From NCBI RefSeq assembly GCF_036013935.1, contig NZ_CP107902.1:5427001-5491000 (forward strand): a stretch of 64,000 bases of DNA, read 5' to 3'. This document shows, one piece after another, positions 57,815-64,000 of the stretch. Under the pieces are notes generated by a model. That model was not told the origin of the DNA. It was given only the letters and a program-made list of their open reading frames with translations, and did not search any database. The position numbers were made by a program, and so were the translations under genes. Position 1 is the stretch's first letter, and each line of letters starts with the position of its first letter. Source of the stretch: Streptomyces sp. NBC_00461 (GTDB lineage Bacteria; Actinomycetota; Actinomycetes; Streptomycetales; Streptomycetaceae).

Positions 57815-58489
57815 TCAGCGGGACCGCTTGGCCAGCCGCTCGATGTCCAACAGGATCACGGCCCGCGCCTCCAGGCGCAGCCATCCGCGCTGCGCGAAGT
57901 CGGCCAGCGCCTTGTTGACCGTCTCGCGCGAGGCGCCGACCAGTTGGGCCAGCTCCTCCTGCGTCAGGTCGTGGACGACGTGGATGCCCTCTTCGGACTG
58001 CACGCCGAAGCGGCGGGAGAGGTCCAGCAGGGCACGGGCGACACGGCCGGGGACGTCCGAGAAGACCAGGTCGGACATCTGGTCGTTGGTCTTGCGCAGG
58101 CGCCGCGCGACGGCGCGCAGCAGGGCGCCGGCCACCTCGGGCCGTACGTTCAGCCAGGGCTGGAGGTCGCCGTGGCCGAGGCCGAGGAGCTTGACCTCGG
58201 TCAGCGCGGTGGCCGTGGCGGTCCGCGGGCCCGGGTCGAAGAGCGACAGCTCGCCGATCAGCTCGCTGGGGCCGACGACGGCGAGCATGTTCTCGCGGCC
58301 GTCGGGGGACGTGCGGTGGAGCTTCACCTTGCCCTCGGTGACGACGTAGAGCCGGTCACCGGGGTCGCCCTCGTGGAAGAGCGCGTCACCGCGCGCGAGG
58401 GTCACCTCGCTCATGGAGGCGCGAAGCTCCGCGGCCTGCTCGTCGTCGAGCGCCGCGAAGAGCGGGTTGCGCCGCAGAACGTCGTCCAC
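57815..58489 (-). CDS. crp: Cyclic-nucleotide-responsive regulator Crp
   Basis: 224 residues. The cNMP-binding domain (RNPLFAALDDEQAAELRASM; LFHEGDPGDRLYVVTEGKVKLHR; GPSELIGELSLFDPGPRTATATAL) is followed by a dimer helix and an HTH (LTQEELAQLVGASRETVNKALADF). Size and neighbourhood (nth, MarP) match the global Crp of streptomycetes, which controls germination, development and antibiotics. GTG at 58489 has GGAGA 6 nt upstream. A Crp-like site lies 91 bp upstream. Confidence 0.95.
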   Translation of the reverse strand: MDDVLRRNPLFAALDDEQAAELRASMSEVTLARGDALFHEGDPGDRLYVVTEGKVKLHRTSPDGRENMLAVVGPSELIGELSLFDPGPRTATATALTEVKLLGLGHGDLQPWLNVRPEVAGALLRAVARRLRKTNDQMSDLVFSDVPGRVARALLDLSRRFGVQSEEGIHVVHDLTQEELAQLVGASRETVNKALADFAQRGWLRLEARAVILLDIERLAKRSR

Positions 58490-58579
58490 GAGTACTCTCC
58501 TTGTCGACCTGCTCAGGGGATCTTGCTCCCCCTTGGTACCAGGGGACCGTGTTCCCCATTTTGCCGGACGGTCCAAACA

Positions 58580-58593
58580 GTGTGATCTGTCAC
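58580..58593. promoter_or_regulatory. Candidate Crp-binding site between crp and nth
   Basis: GTGTGATCTGTCAC fits GTG-N6-GNCAC, the Streptomyces Crp consensus as I recall it. It lies between the divergent crp and nth starts and could give autoregulation. Confidence 0.6.
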
Positions 58594-58696
58594 AAGGATG
58601 CCGCACACCTGTCCCGAGGTAAGCGGCAGGGGTCCAATTGGGGGCCGATCTTCCGGGTCCGGGGCGGATGTCAGTGCCGGGCTTTAGGCTGGCCGG

Positions 58697-59776
58697 GTGT
58701 CCAAAACGCCGGTGAGAGCACAGGCCAAAGGGGCTGGGCGGGTGGTTGTACGTCGTGATTCCGCTGTGGGCGAACAGAACTCCGGTGGTGGAAAGAAACC
58801 GGCAAAAGCGACGAAAAGCGCTCCGGTGAAGAAGGCCGCGCCAAAGAAGCCCGCCGCGAAAAAGGCAGCCTCCGCCGGGAAAAAGTCCGCGGCCGTCAAA
58901 AACGCGACAGCCGCGCCCAAGAAGGTGACCGCAGTGCCCAAGAAGGCGACCGCCGCGGTCAAGGACGTTTCTCCCGCGAAGGCCGTGGCCAAGCCGCCGA
59001 AGGACGAGTCGCGCACCGCGCTGGTCCGCCGCGCCCGCCGCATCGACCGCGAGCTGGCCCAGGTGTATCCGTACGCCCACCCGGAGCTGGACTTCGAGAA
59101 CCCCTTCCAGCTCGTGGTCGCCACGGTCCTGTCCGCCCAGACCACCGACCTCAGGGTCAACCAGACGACGCCGGGGCTCTTCGCCAAGTACCCGACCCCG
59201 GAGGACCTGGCCGCCGCCAACCCTGAGGAGGTCGAGGAGATCCTGCGCCCGACCGGCTTCTTCCGGGCCAAGACCAAGTCCGTCATGGGGCTGTCGAAGG
59301 CGCTGGTGGAGCAGTTCGGCGGGGAGGTTCCCGGCCGTCTTGAGGACCTGGTGAAGCTGCCGGGCGTGGGCCGCAAAACCGCCTTCGTGGTGCTGGGGAA
59401 CGCGTTCGGCCGTCCCGGCATCACCGTGGACACGCACTTCCAGCGGCTGGTGCGGCGTTGGCAGTGGACCGAGGAGAGCGACCCGGACAAGATCGAGGCC
59501 GCCGTCGGTGCGCTCTTCCCCAAGAGTGACTGGACGATGCTCTCGCACCATGTGATCTTCCACGGCCGCCGCATCTGCCACGCCCGCAAGCCCGCCTGCG
59601 GCGCCTGCCCCATCGCCCCGCTCTGCCCGGCGTACGGCGAGGGCGAGACGGATCCCGAGAAGGCGAAGAAGCTGCTCAAGTACGAGAAGGGCGGCTTCCC
59701 CGGCCAGCGCCTCAACCCCCCGCAGTCCTACCTGGACGCGGGCGGCAGGCCGGCGCCGCCGCTGGGGGCCGGATGA
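58697..59776 (+). CDS. nth: Endonuclease III with long Lys/Ala-rich N-terminal tail
   Basis: 359 residues. The last ~255 form EndoIII: helix-hairpin-helix [13 protein letters not shown] with catalytic Lys227, Asp245 in ITVDTHFQR, and the [4Fe-4S] cysteines C-x6-C-x2-C-x5-C ([17 protein letters not shown]). It removes oxidised pyrimidines and nicks the strand. The first ~100 residues are histone H1-like ([19 protein letters not shown] and similar), probably a DNA-binding tail; the usual enzyme is ~210-250 residues. GTG at 58697 has a weak RBS, so the exact start is uncertain. Confidence 0.92.
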   Translation: MSKTPVRAQAKGAGRVVVRRDSAVGEQNSGGGKKPAKATKSAPVKKAAPKKPAAKKAASAGKKSAAVKNATAAPKKVTAVPKKATAAVKDVSPAKAVAKPPKDESRTALVRRARRIDRELAQVYPYAHPELDFENPFQLVVATVLSAQTTDLRVNQTTPGLFAKYPTPEDLAAANPEEVEEILRPTGFFRAKTKSVMGLSKALVEQFGGEVPGRLEDLVKLPGVGRKTAFVVLGNAFGRPGITVDTHFQRLVRRWQWTEESDPDKIEAAVGALFPKSDWTMLSHHVIFHGRRICHARKPACGACPIAPLCPAYGEGETDPEKAKKLLKYEKGGFPGQRLNPPQSYLDAGGRPAPPLGAG

Positions 59777-59864
59777 CGGGCGGGCCGTCGGGCCGCGCGG
59801 TCCTCGCCGGCTCAGGAACGATCGCGGGGCTTTGGGGCGTTGGACTCGGCAGGACGGGGGTGCG

Positions 59865-60560
59865 ATGACGCGCGCGAGTGATACGCAGGGTGGGTCGGTG
59901 ACGATCAGCAAGGACGGGCTGCCCGAGTGGCTCGGCCCGGTGGTGCGGGCCGTGGAGACCGTGCAGCCGTTGCAGCTGAGCCGCTTCCTGCCGCCGGAGG
60001 ACGGGGCGGGGCGGCAGTCCGCCGTGCTGATCCTCTTCGGCGAGGGGGAGCGCGGCCCCGAGCTGCTGCTCATGGAGCGGGCGAGTTCGCTCAGGTCGCA
60101 CGCCGGGCAGCCCTCCTTCCCGGGCGGTGCCCTCGACCCCGAGGACGGCGACCCGAAGGGCGACGGGCCGCTCAGAGCCGCGCTGCGGGAGGCCGAGGAG
60201 GAGACAGGGCTCGACCCGTCGGGCGTCCAGCTCTTCGGCGTCCTGCCCAGGCTGTACATCCCGGTCAGCGGATTCGTCGTGACCCCGGTGCTCGGCTGGT
60301 GGCACGAACCGAGCCCGGTCGGGGTCGTCGATGTAAACGAGACGGCGCGGGTCTTCACCGTCCCCGTGGCGGATCTCACGGATCCGGGCAACCGGGCCAC
60401 CACCGTCCACCCCAGCGGCCACCGAGGTCCGGCATTTCTGGTCGAATCGGCCCTGGTCTGGGGCTTCACGGCCGGGATCATCGACCGCCTGCTCCATTAC
60501 GCGGGCTGGGAGCGGCCCTGGGACCGGGAGAAGCAGGTCCCGCTCGACTGGCGGTCATGA
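59865..60560 (+). CDS. NUDIX hydrolase, CoA pyrophosphatase-like
   Basis: 231 residues. LLMERASSLRSHAGQPSFPGGALDPEDG and LRAALREAEEETGLDP form the NUDIX box with the upstream SHAGQ(P/I)(S/A)FPGG extension typical of CoA pyrophosphatases (UPF0035). Activity on CoA or its derivatives is the family expectation. ATG at 59865 follows AGGACGGGGG; an in-frame start 33 bp earlier is possible. Confidence 0.88.
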   Translation: MTRASDTQGGSVTISKDGLPEWLGPVVRAVETVQPLQLSRFLPPEDGAGRQSAVLILFGEGERGPELLLMERASSLRSHAGQPSFPGGALDPEDGDPKGDGPLRAALREAEEETGLDPSGVQLFGVLPRLYIPVSGFVVTPVLGWWHEPSPVGVVDVNETARVFTVPVADLTDPGNRATTVHPSGHRGPAFLVESALVWGFTAGIIDRLLHYAGWERPWDREKQVPLDWRS

Positions 60561-60679
60561 CAGGGTGTCTGCCGTGCAGTGTCTTTTCGGGGGACGCCGT
60601 ATCCGATCGCCGCTGTGCGGTGCGCCGGCCCCCGGCCGACCTGAGGTGACCGCGAAGTGATGAGGCGAGGCTCGAACCG

Positions 60680-61879
60680 GTGAACGTGCTGGACATCCTG
60701 TTGCTGGTCGCCGCCGTGTGGTTCGCGATCGTGGGCTACCGCCAGGGTTTCGTCGTCGGCATCCTGTCGGTGATCGGCTTTCTCGGCGGCGGTCTCGTGG
60801 CCGTCTACACCCTGCCCGTCATCTGGGACGCGCTCACCGAAAAGGCGGAGGTGAGCACGACCGCCGCCGTGGTCGCGGTCGTGGTCGTCATCGTCTGCGC
60901 CTCCGTCGGCCAGGCCCTCACCACCCACCTGGGCAACAAGCTGCGCCGCTACATCACCTGGTCCCCGGCCCGCGCCCTGGACGCGACCGGCGGTGCACTG
61001 GTCAACGTTGTCGCGATGCTTCTGGTGGCGTGGCTGATCGGTTCCGCCCTCGCGGGCACCACACTGCCGACCCTCGGCAAGGAGGTCCGCGGCTCCAAGG
61101 TGCTCCTGGGTGTCTCCCGGGCCCTGCCCAACCAGGCCGACACCTGGTTCGCCGACTTCTCCTCCGTCCTCGCGCAGAACGGCTTCCCGCAGGTCTTCAG
61201 CCCGTTCTCGAACGAGCCGATCACCGACGTCCGGCCCCCCGACCCGGCCCTCGCGAACAGTCCCGTGGCCACGAGCGCGAAGCGCTCCATCGTCAAGGTC
61301 ATGGGCACCGCGCAGAGCTGCGGCAAGGTCCTGGAGGGCAGCGGCTTCGTCTTCGGCGACCGCCGCGTCATGACCAACGCGCATGTCGTCGGGGGCGTCG
61401 ACGAGCCCACCGTGCAGATAGGCGGCGAGGGCAGGAAGTACGACGCGACGGTCGTCCTCTACGACTGGCACCGCGACATCGCGGTCCTCGACGTGCCCGA
61501 TCTCAAGGCGCCGGCCCTGAGGTTCAGCACCACGGACGCCAGGAGCGGCGACAGCGCGATCATCGCCGGCTTCCCGGAGAACGGCTCGTACGACGTCCGA
61601 GCCGCACGCGTGCGTGGCCGTCTCCCGGCCAACGGCCCGGACATCTACCATCGCGGCACCGTCCGCCGAGACGTCTACTCGCTGTACACGACCGTCCGCC
61701 AGGGCAACTCCGGCGGCCCACTGCTCACGCCCGAAGGCCATGTGTACGGCGTGGTCTTCGCGAAGTCCCTCGACGACACCGACACGGGGTACGCCCTCAC
61801 CGCGGACGAGATCCAGGAGGACGTCACCAAGGGGCGTACCGCGAACCAGCAGGTGGACAGCGACAGCTGTGCCCTCTGA
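60680..61879 (+). CDS. MarP-like membrane-anchored serine protease
   Basis: 399 residues. Four N-terminal TM segments in a CvpA-like domain (LDILLLVAAVWFAIVGYRQGFVVGIL; LVNVVAMLLVAWLIGSALAG). A secreted trypsin-like domain follows with His235 (TNAHVVGG), Asp266 (HRDIAVL) and Ser344 (GNSGGPLL). Its paired Cys residues probably form a disulfide. In mycobacteria MarP protects against acid by cleaving cell-wall hydrolase RipA; here the target is unknown. GTG at 60680. Confidence 0.92.
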   Translation: MNVLDILLLVAAVWFAIVGYRQGFVVGILSVIGFLGGGLVAVYTLPVIWDALTEKAEVSTTAAVVAVVVVIVCASVGQALTTHLGNKLRRYITWSPARALDATGGALVNVVAMLLVAWLIGSALAGTTLPTLGKEVRGSKVLLGVSRALPNQADTWFADFSSVLAQNGFPQVFSPFSNEPITDVRPPDPALANSPVATSAKRSIVKVMGTAQSCGKVLEGSGFVFGDRRVMTNAHVVGGVDEPTVQIGGEGRKYDATVVLYDWHRDIAVLDVPDLKAPALRFSTTDARSGDSAIIAGFPENGSYDVRAARVRGRLPANGPDIYHRGTVRRDVYSLYTTVRQGNSGGPLLTPEGHVYGVVFAKSLDDTDTGYALTADEIQEDVTKGRTANQQVDSDSCAL

Positions 61880-62226
61880 GGCTTCGCGTGGAGGCTTCGC
61901 GTGGGTGAGAAGGGCGTCAGCCTCGAGGGTGACGCAGGCGTACCGTGACCCAGCGGGCCCGGCGGCGCAGAATGCGTGGAATGCCCACCCTTGGGTCCGT
62001 ATCCGGCATTTGCCGTGCACCGCCTCGCTGGTGGGAACTCAGGCCACTGCCCGAGCGGCGAGTGCGTGCTACGTCACTGTAGTCGTGCGTCCAGCCCATA
62101 CCCCGACGTCTGCCCCCGCCCCAAGGTCGATAACCGCCTCGTGGGCCCCCAATTGGCCTATGCGCCAGGCAATTGGCCGTTCGTAGGACACGTGTTCCGG
62201 TCCGGATACCGGGCGCATCGGCTCGG
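61880..62226. other. Intergenic region after marP
   Basis: 347 bp with no convincing gene. GCTTCGCGTGGA is repeated at its left edge (61882-61905). The stretch 62060-62215 is less G+C-rich, and CCAATTGGCC (62148-62157) and CAATTGGCC (62170-62178) recur. This may be eroded coding DNA continuing from the hydrolase remnant, but no frame supports it. Confidence 0.45.
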
Positions 62227-62306
62227 TCACCGATCGGGCTCGGGATCTTTCAGCCAATTGGTCAGTTCTGCGGAGAAAGCGATCGGATCCTCCGCGTGCG
62301 GACTGT
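62227..62306 (-). pseudogene. 3' remnant of a second epoxide-hydrolase-like gene
   Basis: Directly after the hydrolase stop, a frame reads SPHAEDPIAFSAELTNWLKD-PEPDR and stops. It matches the end of the intact protein (PHEEDPVAFSTELVNWLKD-PEPDR). Most nucleotide differences are synonymous, and the remnant is more A/T-rich, so it comes from a diverged paralogue rather than a fresh duplication. No start or body remains. Confidence 0.75.
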
Positions 62307-63275
62307 TCAGCGGTCCGGTTCGGGGTCCTTGAGCCAGTTGACCAACTCCGTCGAGAAGGCGACCGGATCCTCCTCGTGCGGGAAGTGCCCCAGCCCGTCG
62401 AACAGCCGCCAGCGGTACGGGGCTTCGACGTACTCGCCGGATCCGGCGGCGCTGCGCGTGCGCATCACGGGGTCGAGCGAGCCGTGGAGATGGAGGGTCG
62501 GGACCCGGAGGGGGCGCTTCATACGGCGGTTGAACTGGATGCCGTCCGGGCGGGCGATGGAGCGGACCATCCAGCGGTACGGCTCGATCGAGCAGTGCGC
62601 CGTCGACGGGATGGACATCGCGCGGCGGTACGTCTCCACCGCCTCGTCGTCCGGCGGGTTCGGCCCGGACCACTCCCGGATCAGCTCGGCGACGAGCGCG
62701 CTGTCGTCCGCGTTCAGCTGCCGCTCGGGGATCCAGGGGCGCTGGAATCCCCAGATGTAGGAGCCCGCGCGGGTCTGCTTGACGTCCGAGAGCATCGCCG
62801 AGCGCCAGCGCCGGGGATGCGGCATGGACTCCACCGCGAGCCGCCGCACCAGCTTGGGGCGCATCACGGCCGCCGTCCACGCCAGGTATCCGCCCAGGTC
62901 GTGGCCGACCAGCGCGGCGTCCGGCTCGCCCAGGGAGCGGATCACGCCGGTGATGTCGAGCGCGAGGCCCGCGGGGTCGTAGCCGCGCGGGGTGCGGTCG
63001 CTGCCGCCGACGCCGCGCAGGTCCATGGCGACGGCCCGGAAGCCCGCCTCGGCCAGCGCGGTCAGCTGGTGCCGCCAGGTCCACCAGAACTGCGGGAAGC
63101 CGTGCAGCAGCAGCACCAGCGGCCCGTCGCCGACCTCGGCGATGTGGAAGCGCGCGCCGTTGGCGGCCACGTCACGATGCGTCAGCTTCGTCCCGTCGGG
63201 GAGGGCGTCCGGTCGCACGACCGAAGTGGGTTGGGTGGAAGGTGATTGCCCCGGAGGGAGGGAGGAGCCCGTCAT
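62307..63275 (-). CDS. Alpha/beta hydrolase, epoxide-hydrolase-like
   Basis: 322 residues. HGFP (58-61) is the oxyanion motif, nucleophile Asp126 is in VGHDLGGYLAW, and His297 is in GLGHFPHEED. An Asp nucleophile indicates an epoxide hydrolase or haloalkane-dehalogenase-type enzyme rather than an esterase. The cap region has WGFQRPWIPERQLNADD and YRRAM. The ATG overlaps the stop of the upstream holin-like gene by 4 bp. A paralogue remnant follows its stop. Confidence 0.88.
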   Translation of the reverse strand: MTGSSLPPGQSPSTQPTSVVRPDALPDGTKLTHRDVAANGARFHIAEVGDGPLVLLLHGFPQFWWTWRHQLTALAEAGFRAVAMDLRGVGGSDRTPRGYDPAGLALDITGVIRSLGEPDAALVGHDLGGYLAWTAAVMRPKLVRRLAVESMPHPRRWRSAMLSDVKQTRAGSYIWGFQRPWIPERQLNADDSALVAELIREWSGPNPPDDEAVETYRRAMSIPSTAHCSIEPYRWMVRSIARPDGIQFNRRMKRPLRVPTLHLHGSLDPVMRTRSAAGSGEYVEAPYRWRLFDGLGHFPHEEDPVAFSTELVNWLKDPEPDR

Positions 63276-63766
63276 GAGGACGAGCGTGCCACAGCCTCGA
63301 TGGCCTCGGGGGCCCGGTCCTCGATCGCCCTGGGCTCGGGCCGGGGGTGCGGCTTGGCCTTCTGCAGCACGCCCGCGCTCTCCTTCATCGACGCGGCCAC
63401 CTTCTGCGGGCCCTGGCTCTTCTTGGCCTTCTTCGCGAAGACCACGCCGATCAGCGCCAGGACGACGGCGACCAGCACGTTCGCCGCGAACGACAGCAGG
63501 AAGCAGATCGCGAGGTTCCAGTGGCTCCAGGTCCGGATGCCGTACGCCAGCGCGAAGTTCAGCATCGGCAGGGAGAACAGCAGGATGGCCGCGGCCACCG
63601 AGAACGCGCCGCCGCTCGTCGCGCCGCGCTTGACGTCCTGCTTGAGCTGCGCCTTGGCCAGCGCGATCTCGTCGTGCACGAGCGCCGACATCTCGGTCGT
63701 CGCGGAGGCGAACAACTGGCCGATGCTGCGTTCGGCGCCGACCGGGCTGCCGTCGGGTGCGCTCAT
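63272..63766 (-). CDS. Phage holin-like (DUF1469) two-TM protein
   Basis: 164 residues. SIGQLFASATTEMSALVHDEIALAKAQLKQDVKRGATSGGAFSVAAAILLFSLPMLNFALAYGI is the DUF1469 start, with a second TM (LAICFLLSFAANVLVAVVLALIGVVFA) and a basic, Lys/Pro-rich tail. These proteins are common outside phages in actinomycetes; 'holin' is a similarity label only. It is coupled to the downstream hydrolase. Confidence 0.86.
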   Translation of the reverse strand: MSAPDGSPVGAERSIGQLFASATTEMSALVHDEIALAKAQLKQDVKRGATSGGAFSVAAAILLFSLPMLNFALAYGIRTWSHWNLAICFLLSFAANVLVAVVLALIGVVFAKKAKKSQGPQKVAASMKESAGVLQKAKPHPRPEPRAIEDRAPEAIEAVARSSS

Positions 63767-63797
63767 CGCGGTCTCCCTCTTCTGCCTTGCGGCTTTC

Positions 63798-63819
63798 GGA
63801 CGGTCCTTTTGTACCGTCC
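63798..63819. terminator. Hairpin between the right-edge gene and the holin-like gene
   Basis: GGACGGT-CCTTTTGT-ACCGTCC, a 7-bp perfect stem. It lies just after the stop of the gene entering from the right edge on the minus strand. Confidence 0.55.
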
Positions 63820-63826
63820 CGTCAGA

Positions 63827-64000
63827 TCATGCCGGACGGCCGTTGTCCTCGCCTGCCCCGCCCGGTACTTCGGCAAGCGCGCGTCGCTCGGCGGCCTTCT
63901 CTTCGGCGATCCGGCGGTGCTCGGCGGCCTTGCTCTCGTGGATGGCCGCCATCCGCAGGTGGTACGCCGGGTCGTCCTGCTCGTAGATGTCCGGGATGCC
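63827..64000 (-). CDS. C-terminal end of a gene running off the right edge (NhaA antiporter possible)
   Basis: Only the last 57 residues are visible: a hydrophilic tail with IPDIYEQDDPAYHLRMAAIH and ESKAAEHRRIAEEKAAERR, then a Gly/Asn end. No domain can be proved. In streptomycetes a Na+/H+ antiporter NhaA gene often stands at this place and has such a charged tail, but that rests on memory of gene order. Confidence 0.5.
   Translation of the reverse strand, partial: GIPDIYEQDDPAYHLRMAAIHESKAAEHRRIAEEKAAERRALAEVPGGAGEDNGRPA

Noticed and set aside
57815..60481. A very long minus-strand frame spanning crp through nth and the NUDIX gene
   Set aside because: Only its last 224 codons (crp) have protein character. 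The rest is antisense to nth and the NUDIX gene, which have clear motifs.

Overview
The window is about 70% G+C, with strong third-position G/C bias and frequent GTG starts. It carries wblA, a Crp-family regulator with an adjoining target site, a 1,354-aa STAND/WD40 protein and an actinomycete integrative element. Together these point to a Streptomyces chromosome, core-arm type. All calls come from reading the sequence; no database was searched.

Left core (1-20.3 kb): a SLATT membrane protein cut by the edge, ybaB-recR-DUF5063, a TauE/SafE permease, a secreted SgcJ/EcaC-like protein and a two-component pair. Next come aspartokinase-asd (first two steps of the aspartate pathway), an ECF-type sigma factor with a coupled membrane partner, SURF1, an S9 peptidase, a TrkA-N/RCK channel-like protein and a permease pair with a His-rich loop. 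A family-2 glycosyltransferase closes this part.

Accessory zone (20.5-29.2 kb): a 1,354-aa HTH-P-loop-TM-WD40 STAND protein and a 1-kb stretch without genes. A secreted trypsin-like protease with five C-terminal repeats follows with a secreted partner. A DUF2637 membrane protein and a small protein sit just outside attL.

Integrative element (about 29.57-46.35 kb): a 16.7-kb actinomycete integrative and conjugative element (AICE) in the 3' end of tRNA-Pro(CGG), bounded by a perfect 47-bp direct repeat within a 110-bp imperfect one. Modules in order: low-G+C P-loop ATPase cargo; XRE and GntR regulators; small membrane and zinc-ribbon transfer genes with SpdB-like DUF2637; FtsK/TraB translocase; spread genes; prim-pol plus DUF3631 replication genes; a 12-copy GTAGCGG array with 30-bp perfect inverted ends (candidate origin); xis; integrase; one small membrane gene. 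Two further signals stand out. Three intergenic hairpins share an invariant loop on covarying stems and sit before a CCCTCC anti-Shine-Dalgarno tract. TGCTAG/CTAGCA operators occur both at the GntR promoter and downstream of the translocase.

Right core (46.4-64 kb): Pr6Pr-like membrane protein, metallophosphoesterase, YqeY, a class A penicillin-binding protein, wblA, a pair of ArsA-like ATPases, DUF4177, RidA, NUDIX, MBL hydrolase, a nucleotidyltransferase, crp with a candidate autoregulatory site, nth with a long Lys/Ala-rich tail, a CoA-type NUDIX and a MarP-like protease. An epoxide-hydrolase-like protein follows, with the 3' remnant of a paralogue behind it. A holin-like protein and the end of another gene reach the right edge.
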